From an uncultured Pelagibacteraceae bacterium (lineage in GTDB: Bacteria; Pseudomonadota; Alphaproteobacteria; Pelagibacterales; Pelagibacteraceae): a DNA stretch of 61,856 nucleotides. The notes beneath the pieces were generated by a model. It worked only from the letters and a program-made list of their open reading frames with translations, had not been told where the DNA came from and ran no database searches. Below, one piece after another: positions 22,928-31,465 of the stretch; within the stretch, counting starts at the first letter, position 1; each line of letters opens with the position of its first letter. The DNA lies in contig CACBCE010000008.1 of assembly GCA_902537665.1 (NCBI GenBank), positions 1 to 61,856 on the forward strand, in the 5' to 3' direction. Made by a program: the position numbers and the translations under genes.

Positions 22928-24712
22928 ATGACTAAAATGACAACAGAAGAAGCTTTTGTAAAAGTTTTACAAATGCACGGCATCGAACATGCTTTTGGAA
23001 TAATAGGTTCAGCATTCATGCCTATCTCTGATATTTTTCCTGATGCAGGTATTACTTTTTGGGACGTAGCTCATGAAACAAATGGTGGACTAATCGCTGA
23101 TGGTTATACAAGATCTACGGGTAAAATGTCTATGGTCATTGCACAAAACGGGCCAGGCATCACTGGATTAGTAACCCCGATTAAAACTGCTTACTGGAAC
23201 CATACACCATTATTATTAGTAACACCTCAGGCAGCAAACAAGACTATGGGTCAAGGAGGTTTTCAAGAAGTAGAGCAAATGAATTTATTTAAAGATATGG
23301 TTTGTTACCAAGAAGAGGTTAGAGACCCATCAAGAATGGCTGAAGTTTTAAATAGAGTAATTGAAAAAGCAATAAGAGGCTCAGCGCCAGCGCAAATTAA
23401 TGTTCCAAGAGATTATTGGACTCAGGTTATCGATATTGAATTACCACCAATAGTAAGACTAGAAAGACAAGGTGGAGGAGCAGAGGCTATAGATAAAGCT
23501 GCAAAACTTTTATCAAATGCAAAGTTTCCAGTTATTTTATCTGGTGCAGGAGTTGTAATCGGTGGTGCAATTGAAGAAACAAAAAAACTTGCAGAAAAAT
23601 TAGACTCTCCAGTTTGTTCTGGTTATCAACACAATGATAGTTTTCCAGGAAGCCATCCATTAGCTGTAGGACCTTTAGGATATAATGGGTCAAAAGCTGC
23701 AATGGAATTAATTTCAAAAGCAGATGTTGTTTTAGCTTTAGGAACAAGACTAAATCCATTTTCAACACTTCCAGGGTATGGCATAGATTATTGGCCCAAA
23801 AAAGCAAGCATCATTCAAGTTGATATCAACCCTGATAGAATTGGTTTAACTAAAAAAGTAACTGTTGGAATAAGCGGAGATGCAAAATTAGTTGCACAAC
23901 AAATATTTGATAGATTATCATCTAATGCAGGTGATACGGATAGACAAAAAAGAAAAGACTTAATTCATCAAACAAAATCTGCTTGGTTACAAAAATTATC
24001 TAGTCTGGATCATGAAGATGATGATGAAGGAACAGTCTGGAACAAAGAAGCAAGAGAGAGAGATAAAGATAGAATGTCACCAAGACAAGCTTGGAGAGCA
24101 ATACAAGCAGGAATGCCAGAAGATGTAATCATTTCGAGTGATATTGGTAACAATTGTGCAATTGGAAATGCTTACCCAACTTTTGAAAAACCGAGAAAAT
24201 ATTTGGCACCAGGTTTGTTTGGTCCTTGTGGTTATGGTTTTCCATCAATACTTGGAGCAAAGATTGGATGTCCAGATACACCTGTAATTGGTTTTGCAGG
24301 AGACGGGGCGTTTGGAATTAGTATGAATGAGATGAGTTCTTGTGCTCGTGAAGAGTGGCCAGCAATTACAATGGTTATTTTTAGAAATTATCAATGGGGT
24401 GCAGAAAAAAGAAATACTACTCTTTGGTTTGATAATAATTTCGTCGGAACTGAGTTAGATCCCGAGTTAAGTTATGCGAAGGTAGCTGAAGCTTGTGGTT
24501 TAAAAGGAGTAACAGTTAAATCAATGGAGGAAACAACTGCTGCAATCAAGCAATCTTGTGAGGATCAAAAAAAAGGTATCACTACATTTATAGAAGTAAT
24601 TTTAAACCAAGAACTCGGTGAACCATTTAGAAGAGATGCAATGAAAAAGCCTGTAAGGGTGGCTGGTATAAAAAAAGAGGATATGAAAAAGCAGCCTACT
24701 TTAAATTCTTAA
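22928..24712 (+). CDS. xsc: Sulfoacetaldehyde acetyltransferase
   Basis: A 594-residue thiamine-diphosphate enzyme. The ThDP glutamate is in VAHETNGGLIADGY and the Mg/ThDP motif runs from GDGAFGISMNEM to NYQWG. The N-terminal HGIEHAFGIIGSAFMPISD and the segment ending TLWFDNNFVGTEL are typical of Xsc rather than acetolactate synthase or oxalyl-CoA decarboxylase, and the length fits (about 590). Xsc turns sulfoacetaldehyde and phosphate into acetyl phosphate and sulfite, a common step in taurine, isethionate and sulfoacetate breakdown. No pta gene, which often follows xsc, is present. Divergence from suyA suggests shared control. Confidence 0.9.
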   Translation: MTKMTTEEAFVKVLQMHGIEHAFGIIGSAFMPISDIFPDAGITFWDVAHETNGGLIADGYTRSTGKMSMVIAQNGPGITGLVTPIKTAYWNHTPLLLVTPQAANKTMGQGGFQEVEQMNLFKDMVCYQEEVRDPSRMAEVLNRVIEKAIRGSAPAQINVPRDYWTQVIDIELPPIVRLERQGGGAEAIDKAAKLLSNAKFPVILSGAGVVIGGAIEETKKLAEKLDSPVCSGYQHNDSFPGSHPLAVGPLGYNGSKAAMELISKADVVLALGTRLNPFSTLPGYGIDYWPKKASIIQVDINPDRIGLTKKVTVGISGDAKLVAQQIFDRLSSNAGDTDRQKRKDLIHQTKSAWLQKLSSLDHEDDDEGTVWNKEARERDKDRMSPRQAWRAIQAGMPEDVIISSDIGNNCAIGNAYPTFEKPRKYLAPGLFGPCGYGFPSILGAKIGCPDTPVIGFAGDGAFGISMNEMSSCAREEWPAITMVIFRNYQWGAEKRNTTLWFDNNFVGTELDPELSYAKVAEACGLKGVTVKSMEETTAAIKQSCEDQKKGITTFIEVILNQELGEPFRRDAMKKPVRVAGIKKEDMKKQPTLNS

Positions 24713-24831
24713 TGTAAATCCGTAGGCCAGTTATCTTTACCATTATATCGATCTAACTCTTTTTTTGTTATTGGCCTGAACAAAATCCAAGCAATAACGA
24801 TTACTAAAGATAATAATATTAATGTTTTCAC
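24709..24831 (-). CDS. 40-aa membrane peptide (GTG start)
   Basis: The frame GTG 24831 to TAA 24709 encodes a short N-terminal membrane segment (KTLILLSLVIVIAWILF) followed by a polar tail RPITKKELDRYNGKDNWPTDLH. It starts 2 bp after the hydratase gene stop, and its stop overlaps the convergent xsc stop by 3 bp. The mix of hydrophobic and polar residues, free of lysine runs, looks coding. No family was recognised. Confidence 0.45.
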   Translation of the reverse strand: MKTLILLSLVIVIAWILFRPITKKELDRYNGKDNWPTDLH

Positions 24832-24833
24832 TT

Positions 24834-25604
24834 TTATCTTATTATTGTCTTAACAGAACCGAGCTTATCGATTTTACCTTGATAAAGACCTTTACCTATC
24901 GGAACAACTCCTACAGTTGAACCAGTAAATACATAAAAATTTTTATTCAGATTAACTTTATCTTTCTTTAACTTGTTTAAGACAAACCTTAATGAGTTTA
25001 ATGGATTAATAAAAACTGCACTAGTATTACCATTAATATTCTGTTTTGTATTTTTGTTTGAAATATTTGTTTTTAAATTTCCGATGTTTATTTTTTTATA
25101 TTTTTTCTTTTGACCGATCAAAAATTTTACATTAGCTCCAAAATCACTACATAAATCTCCAAACGAAGTTATTCCTTTTTTTCTTTGTCTATAACCAACG
25201 ATTTCTATACAAGGAGCCATATGAGAAATAAATTTCGAAATATTCTTCATCGTAATTAAACCTTTTGAATTAAAAAAAGATCTTTTAATTAGATAGCAGA
25301 CCTCTAACTCAATGCCAAAAGTAGTTTTACTAATCTTGACGCTTTTACCACTTTTCAAAAAATTACTTTTATAAACTGATGCATAAAATGGCTCTTTTTC
25401 CTTTAATTTTTTCATTACTGGAATTCCAGTTCCTCCAGCTTTGTAACCAATTATAGGTTTTTTAACTTTACTCTCACAAAGCATTCTAAATTTGTTTGCT
25501 TCAGTCAGTTTTTTTGTAAATCTTCTAGGTAATGGTGCGATAATTTTATTTTTAAGAAAAGCTTTTACTAATTTATTTGAAGTTCTGTCTATTAATGTGC
25601 TCAT
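24834..25604 (-). CDS. 2-Keto-4-pentenoate hydratase / fumarylacetoacetate hydrolase-type protein
   Basis: A 256-residue protein with the FAH-fold layout of MhpD-type hydratases: an N-terminal helix region (FRMLCESKVKKPIIGYKAG), a metal-site acidic pair in GIELEVCYLI, a later VGYRQRKKG and the C-terminal sheet NKNFYVFTGSTVGVVPIGKG, which matches L-x-x-G-D-x-x-x-T-G-x-x-x-x-x. Substrate is unknown; relatives hydrate 2-oxo-pent-4-enoate in aromatic breakdown or decarboxylate oxaloacetate. Several long lysine-rich stretches are normal for this genome. Its neighbours are small membrane-peptide genes and an M23 peptidase. Confidence 0.7.
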   Translation of the reverse strand: MSTLIDRTSNKLVKAFLKNKIIAPLPRRFTKKLTEANKFRMLCESKVKKPIIGYKAGGTGIPVMKKLKEKEPFYASVYKSNFLKSGKSVKISKTTFGIELEVCYLIKRSFFNSKGLITMKNISKFISHMAPCIEIVGYRQRKKGITSFGDLCSDFGANVKFLIGQKKKYKKINIGNLKTNISNKNTKQNINGNTSAVFINPLNSLRFVLNKLKKDKVNLNKNFYVFTGSTVGVVPIGKGLYQGKIDKLGSVKTIIR

Positions 25605-25645
25605 ATTTTTGAATTATTTTTTTTATTTAATTAATAAACTATATT

Positions 25646-25795
25646 TTATGATCCAAAGTTTATCAAACTAAAACCAGCAATAAAGAAGACTATCAACCAA
25701 ACTAAACCTTTTATTAAAAAAAAAGTAAATCCTCCAACTAGAATATATTTACCCCATTTACTCTTTGACAAAAAATTTTTAAGCCTAGTCATCAT
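25646..25795 (-). CDS. 49-aa membrane peptide
   Basis: ATG 25795 (or the next ATG at 25792) to TAA 25646. The peptide opens MMTRLKNFLSKSKWGKYILV and continues with a long hydrophobic stretch (about residues 18-47). The basic N-terminus and a long hydrophobic region of 25-30 residues suggest one or two membrane passes. It lies 14 bp after the M23 peptidase gene in the same direction and is followed by the hydratase gene. The balanced codon use and the clean small-protein layout favour a real gene; function is unknown. Confidence 0.55.
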   Translation of the reverse strand: MMTRLKNFLSKSKWGKYILVGGFTFFLIKGLVWLIVFFIAGFSLINFGS

Positions 25796-25809
25796 TTAGA
25801 TAAATTTTG

Positions 25810-26613
25810 CTAGTTCAGTAAAGACATTGGATCAAGTCTAGTTTGAAACCAATTTACTCTAAAATCTAGGTGAGGGCCTGTAGATCTACCAGTTGATCCA
25901 ACCGTACCAATGATATCTCCTTGATTAATTTGGTCACCAACAGATACCATCACATTTTCTAGATGAGAGTAAATTGTTGAAATCCCGTGTCCATGATCCA
26001 TTATAATTGTACCGCCAGTATAATAAAGATCATCCTCGGCCATTGTTACAACCCCAGATGCTGATGATTTTATCATTGTTCCTTTTTTTGCTGCTATATC
26101 AATTCCATAGTGAGGCCACTTTGGTTTACCATTTAAAATTCTCTGGCTTCCGTAAACACCACTTATAATGCCTTTTACAGGCATAATGAATTGGTTTTTA
26201 AAAAAAGGTAAATCAGAATTGATAGCTCTAGCTTTTCCAATTCTATTGTTTTCTTCTTTTATTCTTTTGTAAACTGACTCAGGTGGTGTAACTTTACTTT
26301 CTTCTAATCCATCTATTCTCTGAATATTGTATTTTCTTTTAAGAACTTTTTTAATTATTTTTTCACTTTTTCCGTTTGTTATTTTAGTAATAGTTAAATC
26401 AAATTTTCTATCTCTATCAATACCAAAAGCAAAATAACCATCTTTAGAAACTTTCACTTCTTTTTTATCTATAATTATTTTAGAAGAGGGATCAGTTATT
26501 CCTATGATATAATGACCCTGTAAAAATTTTCCCTTAAACTCGATTGCATTTAAATGAGTTGATATAAAAAAAATTATTAAAAAAAATATTTTTGGTATTA
26601 TTTTGCAGTCCAT
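25810..26613 (-). CDS. M23 family metallopeptidase (LytM-like), exported
   Basis: A 267-residue protein with an N-terminal signal-type hydrophobic segment. The C-terminal M23 domain carries the zinc ligands: HYGIDIAAKKG (H-x-x-x-D) and MDHGHGISTIYSHL (the H-x-H element reads SHL), then the closing GSTGRSTGPHLDFRV with the H-L-D/H-F motif. Such domains cut peptidoglycan crosslinks or, when inactive, switch on amidases. All zinc ligands appear present. The middle region about residues 30-130 is an extra beta domain plus linker. It overlaps the upstream SDR gene by 16 bp. Confidence 0.86.
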   Translation of the reverse strand: MDCKIIPKIFFLIIFFISTHLNAIEFKGKFLQGHYIIGITDPSSKIIIDKKEVKVSKDGYFAFGIDRDRKFDLTITKITNGKSEKIIKKVLKRKYNIQRIDGLEESKVTPPESVYKRIKEENNRIGKARAINSDLPFFKNQFIMPVKGIISGVYGSQRILNGKPKWPHYGIDIAAKKGTMIKSSASGVVTMAEDDLYYTGGTIIMDHGHGISTIYSHLENVMVSVGDQINQGDIIGTVGSTGRSTGPHLDFRVNWFQTRLDPMSLLN

Positions 26614-27368
26614 CCGCCATCAACTAATAAAGAAGTTCCAGTAATCATTGAAGCTGCATCAGATGCAAGAAATACAGCTGCGCTTGCTACATCTGAAAGT
26701 TCAGCAAATTTTCCTAAGGGAATATTGCCTAAAACCTCTTTTTTAAACTTTTTACTTTTCAAAAATTTACTTGTCATTGGAGTAACAACAAAAGTTGGGC
26801 AAACAGTATTTACCCTTATGTTATATTTAGCTAGATCAATCGACATTCCCTTGGTTAGGCCTTCTAAGCCAAATTTTGTCATATTATAAACACTTCTAAT
26901 AGGACCACCAACATGACCCATTTGAGAAGACATATTTACAATAGCACCGCCGATTTTTTTTCTATTTTTGGACTTAATCATTTTTAAAGCACATAATTGA
27001 GCAAGATTAAAAGTTGCCATCGTGTTTATCTTAACCAAATACTCCATATTTTTTGTTTTAACTTTGGTAAAATGTTCTGGAATATTATTGCCTGCATTGT
27101 TAATCAATATGTCTATTTTTGACTGCTTATTAATTATCTCTTTAATTTGATTGTAATTTGTGATGTCACATACATAAGATTTACATTTAGACTTTATTTT
27201 TTTTATCTTTTTTGAAACTTCATCTAAATCTTTTTTTGTTCTACTTATGATAATCAAATTAGCACCAGCTTCAGCAAGCGCTATAGCACATGCCCTACCA
27301 AGTCCTTTTCCAGCTCCAGTTACCACAGCAGTTTTATTCTTTAAATTGTAGTTTTTAAGATACATCAT
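26598..27368 (-). CDS. SDR-family oxidoreductase
   Basis: A 256-residue classical short-chain dehydrogenase. The NAD(P) motif TGAGKGLG, the NNAGNN element, the catalytic Ser in NMSSQMG and the Tyr/Lys pair in YNMTK are all visible. The C-terminal end has GTSLLVDGGWTAK, typical of FabG-like enzymes and gluconate/sorbitol dehydrogenases. The substrate cannot be read; with the GMC oxidoreductase upstream it may act on a polyol or hydroxy acid. Starts at ATG 27368 or the following ATG; it overlaps TerC by 4 bp. Confidence 0.88.
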   Translation of the reverse strand: MMYLKNYNLKNKTAVVTGAGKGLGRACAIALAEAGANLIIISRTKKDLDEVSKKIKKIKSKCKSYVCDITNYNQIKEIINKQSKIDILINNAGNNIPEHFTKVKTKNMEYLVKINTMATFNLAQLCALKMIKSKNRKKIGGAIVNMSSQMGHVGGPIRSVYNMTKFGLEGLTKGMSIDLAKYNIRVNTVCPTFVVTPMTSKFLKSKKFKKEVLGNIPLGKFAELSDVASAAVFLASDAASMITGTSLLVDGGWTAK

Positions 27369-27958
27369 AAAAATAATATTTTAATATCAGTGTAAATCAA
27401 TTCAATAGCAACAATTAAAATTGCCAATAATCCTGCCCAAGCAATCCATTTATATTTTTTTATCCAATTTGATATTAATGTTGCTGCTGTTGCCATTAGC
27501 ACAATTGATAAAACAAGACCAAAAACTAATAAGTAATAATGGTCTCCTGCTGCTCCTGCAACTCCTAAAACATTATCTAAACTCATGGTAAAATCAGCTA
27601 ATAAGATTGTCCAAATAGCTTTTAAAAAACTGGAATTATCTACTTTTATATCACTTTCGTGATCAGAACCTTTTATGACATCTACATAAAGTTTGTAGAC
27701 AATATAAAGAAGAAGAACACCTCCAATTAACCTTAAACCTGTTATTTGTAATAAATATGCAGTCAATAAAGTTAAGATTATCCTTAAGACAACTGCTCCA
27801 CCTATTCCCCAAAAAATAATTTTTCGTCTTTGTTCTAAAGGAAATTTTGATGCAACCATTCCAATTATGATTGCATTGTCTCCTGCTAAAACAAGATCAA
27901 TTAAAATAATTTGTGTTAAGATTGTAATTTGTTCTGGAGTAATAAAATCAGTGGGCAT
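27365..27958 (-). CDS. TerC family membrane protein
   Basis: A 197-residue membrane protein with about seven helices. The TerC motifs are clear: DLVLAGDNAIIIGMVASKFP (L-x-G-D-N-x) and, near the middle, LLADFTMSLDNVLGVAGAAG (D-x-x-M-S-x-D-N). The family includes manganese and calcium exporters (Alx/MntX, YceF/YkoY) and tellurite-resistance proteins; YjbE-like short members of this length probably handle metal loading at the membrane. The start overlaps the GMC oxidoreductase stop by one base, so the genes are coupled. A metal-supply role is inference. Confidence 0.85.
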   Translation of the reverse strand: MPTDFITPEQITILTQIILIDLVLAGDNAIIIGMVASKFPLEQRRKIIFWGIGGAVVLRIILTLLTAYLLQITGLRLIGGVLLLYIVYKLYVDVIKGSDHESDIKVDNSSFLKAIWTILLADFTMSLDNVLGVAGAAGDHYYLLVFGLVLSIVLMATAATLISNWIKKYKWIAWAGLLAILIVAIELIYTDIKILFL

Positions 27959-29553
27959 TAACTTCTAAGTATCATATCAGCACCTTTTTCGGCAATCATA
28001 ATTGTAGGTGCATTAGTATTACCCGAAGTTATATTAGGCATTATTGAGGCATCAATTACTCTTAAATTATTTAAACCCTTTACTTTAAGAGTTTCATCAA
28101 CTACTGCCATATCATCTTGCCCCATTTTACATGTGCCAACTGGATGAAAAATAGTTTGCGCATAATTTGATCCAGCTTTTACAAGTTCTTCATCGTCATT
28201 AATATCAATACCAGGTCTATATTCCTCTGGTTTATATTTTTTAAAAGTTTCAGACTCCATTACTATTTTCCTTGTAAGTTTCAAACCTTTTGCAGCAACC
28301 ATACGATCATGGTCAGTTGAAAGATAGTTGAGTTTTACTTTTGCATAAATTCTTGAGTCTTTATTAATAATATTTACGTGACCTCTACTTGTTGGTCTGA
28401 TATTTGATACAGTAGGTGTGAACGCATGAAAGTCGTGGTTTTTTGTAGCACCTAAAGTGTCCATACTCATTGGTTGCACGTGCCATTGAAGATCTGGCAA
28501 TTCTAAAGAAGGATCGCTCTTAGCAAACATACACATTTGACTAGCGCCCATAGTCATTGGTCCACTCCTATTAAAAACATATTCTAGACCAATCATTAAT
28601 TTACCAAATAAACTATTAACTTTCTTATTCAATGATTTAAGTCCATTAACTTTGTAAATTGGTCTGAACATTAAATGATCTTGTAAATTTTCTCCAACTC
28701 CCTTTAGTTCATGCACCATAGTTACACCAAGGTCTTTTAATTTTTCTGAATTACCTATTCCGGAAGTTTGTAAAATTTGAGGTGATCCAATTGACCCAGA
28801 TGAGAGTATTATTTCTTTGTTAGCTGCAACCTTTTTTAGAGCATTTTCTTGCCAGTACTCAATATTTTTAGCTGTTTTATTTTCGAAATTAATTCTTTTT
28901 ACATGAGCATGAGTAATAATCTTTAAATTTTTTCTATTTTTAACTGGGTTTAAATACCCAACTGCAGTACTACACCTAAATCCGTCTTTTTCAGTCACTT
29001 GAAAGTATCCACACCCATGATTATCACCAGTATTAAAATCTTTCGTTTTTGGAATACCAAATTCTTCTGCTGCATTTTGAAATTCATTTAACAGCGGTAA
29101 TTGAATTCTTTGATCTGAAACAGACAAAGGCCCTCCAACACCATGGTAATTATCTTTACCACGTTCTTGATCTTCAGCTTTGATAAAGTAAGGAAGAACA
29201 TCATCCCAACCCCAACCAGTATTACCCAGTTGACGCCAAACATCATAATCTCTACTTTGACCTCTTATATATAGCAAACCATTAATAGCTGAGCTTCCTC
29301 CTAAAGTTTTCCCTCTAGGATAACGAATCGATCGATTATTCATTGTTTCATCAGGCTCAGTTTTATAACACCAATCAACTGAAGGATTATGCATTGTTTT
29401 GAAATAACCAACTGGTATGTGTATCCAGGGATAATTATCTTTACCACCAGCCTCAATCAATAGAACTTTATTTTTTGGATTTTCAGATAACCTATTAGCT
29501 AAAACACATCCAGCAGATCCAGCTCCTAAAATTATAAAATCAAAGTTTTCCAT
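27958..29553 (-). CDS. GMC family FAD-dependent oxidoreductase (choline-dehydrogenase-like)
   Basis: A 531-residue flavoenzyme. FAD binding: FIILGAGSAGCVLANRLSE at the N-terminus and the GMC signature GKTLGGSSAINGLLYIRG. The catalytic pair lies in HPVGTCKMG and in NTNAPTIMIAEKG. It belongs to the BetA/choline-dehydrogenase group of GMC enzymes, which oxidise alcohols, polyols or choline, reducing quinones or oxygen. The substrate is unknown. It is the first gene of a minus-strand run (TerC, SDR, M23 and small ORFs) and is divergent from a TRAP transporter, which may import its substrate. Confidence 0.85.
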   Translation of the reverse strand: MENFDFIILGAGSAGCVLANRLSENPKNKVLLIEAGGKDNYPWIHIPVGYFKTMHNPSVDWCYKTEPDETMNNRSIRYPRGKTLGGSSAINGLLYIRGQSRDYDVWRQLGNTGWGWDDVLPYFIKAEDQERGKDNYHGVGGPLSVSDQRIQLPLLNEFQNAAEEFGIPKTKDFNTGDNHGCGYFQVTEKDGFRCSTAVGYLNPVKNRKNLKIITHAHVKRINFENKTAKNIEYWQENALKKVAANKEIILSSGSIGSPQILQTSGIGNSEKLKDLGVTMVHELKGVGENLQDHLMFRPIYKVNGLKSLNKKVNSLFGKLMIGLEYVFNRSGPMTMGASQMCMFAKSDPSLELPDLQWHVQPMSMDTLGATKNHDFHAFTPTVSNIRPTSRGHVNIINKDSRIYAKVKLNYLSTDHDRMVAAKGLKLTRKIVMESETFKKYKPEEYRPGIDINDDEELVKAGSNYAQTIFHPVGTCKMGQDDMAVVDETLKVKGLNNLRVIDASIMPNITSGNTNAPTIMIAEKGADMILRS

Positions 29554-29622
29554 CTAGAGTTGTAAAGTTTTTTTTATAAATCTCATTTGTTCATCTTTAC
29601 ACTCATATTAATCAATTGTCAC

Positions 29623-29669
29623 TTGTACGAACTTTATTTTTCTGATTGTATGTTGTCGTTAAATTTAAC
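29623..29669 (+). promoter_or_regulatory. Possible promoter and 12-bp palindrome upstream of TRAP dctP
   Basis: TTGTAC (29623-29628) and TTGTAT (29646-29651) are 17 bp apart and may be the -35/-10 pair for the TRAP binding-protein gene. A perfect palindrome GTTAAATTTAAC (29658-29669) follows just after, about 18 bp before the ATG, in reach of a downstream operator. The palindrome is AT-rich, so chance is possible. Confidence 0.35.
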
Positions 29670-29686
29670 TAACAAGAGGAAAAATA

Positions 29687-30781
29687 ATGAAAAAAATCAT
29701 TTCAATGTTGTTTGCAACTGTTTTGGTACTTGGATTTGCATCTAGTGCTAACGCTGCAAAAACACTAAAATGTCAGACAGTTCTTAACACTAAAGCTGAT
29801 GAAGTTAAAATGTTAAAGGACTTTACTGATACAGTAACAGAACTTACATCTGGATCGTTAAAATTTGAAATTTTACCTGCAGGTGCAGTTGTGGGAGTTA
29901 AAGAAACTTTAGATGCTGTTGATAAAGGTTTGATTGATTGTGGTTTCGCATGGACACACTATTGGTCAGGTGATCACCCTGCTGCTATGTTATTTGGTTC
30001 GCCAGTAGCTGGTGGTGGAGTAGGTATCGATAATATCGCATTCCTATCATGGTTCCAATATGGTGGTGGTAAAGAGTTATACGATCAACTTTGGAAAGAA
30101 ATGGGAAGAGATATTAAAGGATTTATGATTCAACCAGTTGGCCCAGAAGCTTTAGGTTGGTTTCCAAAACCAATTAAAGATATGGCTGACTTTAGAAAAT
30201 ATAAGTTTAGAACTCCTCCAGGAATTCCAGGACAAACTTATAAAGACATTGGTATAGCATCTGTTGCAATGGGTGGTGGAGATATTCTTCCAGCTCTTGA
30301 AGCAGGAACTATCGATGCTGCTGAGTGGTGTTGTCCAAAACCAGATTTAACATTTGGTTTTCAAAAAGTGTTAAAGCACTATTACTTACAAGGTTTACAC
30401 CAAGTAGTCGTAAATGCTGACTTTTATATTACTGGAAAAACATACAATGCTATGAGTGCTCATGAGAAAAAGTCACTTGAAGTAGCTGCTAATGCTTCAT
30501 TAGCAAAATCTTTAAGTTACAGAATCTATGAGAATGGTAAAGCTTTAAGAGAGCTAACTACTAAACATGGAGTAATTCTAGAAGATACACCTTCAGATTA
30601 TTTCACAGAATATATGGCTGCAGCAAAAGCATCTTTAAATAAGAATGCTAAAGATAATAAATTTTTTAACGAAGTTTACACTTCAATGAAAAATTTTGCT
30701 GATGTTGCTGTTCCTTTCTGGAGTGGTGCTCAAATGTCTAATGCGAAGCTAGGAATGGCTCACGCAGCAACATTAAAGTAA
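29687..30781 (+). CDS. dctP: TRAP transporter substrate-binding protein (DctP, TakP-like)
   Basis: A 364-residue periplasmic binding protein with a clear signal peptide (MKKIISMLFATVLVLGFASS, then cleavage near ANA-AKTL). It has the DctP fold of the TakP-type: DALEAGTIDAAEWCCP, PDLTFGFQKVLKHYYLQG and the TRAP signature Arg in KFRTPPGIPGQ. TakP-like members bind 2-oxo acids or lactate with a cation, but no direct evidence fixes the substrate. An optimal ribosome binding site (AAGAGGAA) precedes the ATG. A terminator hairpin separates it from dctQ. Confidence 0.9.
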   Translation: MKKIISMLFATVLVLGFASSANAAKTLKCQTVLNTKADEVKMLKDFTDTVTELTSGSLKFEILPAGAVVGVKETLDAVDKGLIDCGFAWTHYWSGDHPAAMLFGSPVAGGGVGIDNIAFLSWFQYGGGKELYDQLWKEMGRDIKGFMIQPVGPEALGWFPKPIKDMADFRKYKFRTPPGIPGQTYKDIGIASVAMGGGDILPALEAGTIDAAEWCCPKPDLTFGFQKVLKHYYLQGLHQVVVNADFYITGKTYNAMSAHEKKSLEVAANASLAKSLSYRIYENGKALRELTTKHGVILEDTPSDYFTEYMAAAKASLNKNAKDNKFFNEVYTSMKNFADVAVPFWSGAQMSNAKLGMAHAATLK

Positions 30782-30802
30782 TCAGTAATCAATCTTGATT
30801 TT

Positions 30803-30838
30803 TTAGAGCGGACTTTTAAAGTCCGCTCTAATTTTTTT
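30803..30838 (+). terminator. Terminator hairpin between dctP and dctQ (first TRAP operon)
   Basis: TAGAGCGGACT (30804-30814) pairs perfectly with AGTCCGCTCTA (30820-30830), followed by AATTTTTTT. It lies 22 bp after the dctP stop and 12 bp before the dctQ start. Partial termination here would raise binding protein over permease. Confidence 0.85.
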
Positions 30839-30850
30839 AACTAAAATTTT

Positions 30851-31465
30851 ATGGCAGACGAACCTGGTAAACTAGATATCTCTGATGAAATGATTGCCGA
30901 AAGGCGAGGTGGATCAGGTAAAATGCCAACCGATATGCCATCATGGATGGCAAAATCTATTGTTAATATTGATAAATTTAGTAAGTGGATTGGTAGTATT
31001 GTTTGTTGGATATTGATGCCACTCATTTTTGCGATGACATATGAAGTTCTTGCAAGAAAATTATTTTTAGCACCAACAATTTGGGCTTACGACATAAGCC
31101 GTTTTCTTTATGGTGCATTATTTATGCTTGGCGCAGGATACGCTCTTTCTAGAGGAGTCCATATAAGAGCAGATTTTTTATATAGAAATTTTAAAACTAA
31201 AACACAAGGTCTTATTGATTTCTGGTTATATCTTTTATTTTATTTTCCAGGACTAATTGTTTTTCTTTATATGACCATAGGTTTTGTTGAAGAGTCAATT
31301 AGAAGAGGCGAACGAGGGATGGATACTACTTGGATGCCTTATATGTGGCCTATCAAAACGTGTTTGTTACTTGGAATTATTTTTTTATTAATTCAAGGTT
31401 TTTCAGAATTACTAAAAAGTTACTGGGCAGCTAAAAAAGGTGAGTGGCCAGGAGAGAAAAAATGA
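30851..31465 (+). CDS. dctQ: TRAP transporter small permease (DctQ)
   Basis: A 204-residue membrane protein with four helices, the usual DctQ plan. Family features: the second-helix segment ISRFLYGALFMLGAGYALSRGVHIRADF, with the conserved R-G-x-H-I-R/V-x-D, and the final ILLIQGFSELL-type helix. An unusually long cytoplasmic N-terminus of about 35 polar residues (ADEPGKLDISDEMIAERRGG) precedes the first helix. ATGA overlap with dctM at 31462-31465 indicates coupling. Confidence 0.88.
   Translation: MADEPGKLDISDEMIAERRGGSGKMPTDMPSWMAKSIVNIDKFSKWIGSIVCWILMPLIFAMTYEVLARKLFLAPTIWAYDISRFLYGALFMLGAGYALSRGVHIRADFLYRNFKTKTQGLIDFWLYLLFYFPGLIVFLYMTIGFVEESIRRGERGMDTTWMPYMWPIKTCLLLGIIFLLIQGFSELLKSYWAAKKGEWPGEKK

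Noticed and set aside
23532-23807. A 91-codon - frame inside xsc
   Set aside because: Leu-rich nonsense translation opposite a well-supported enzyme; no start context.
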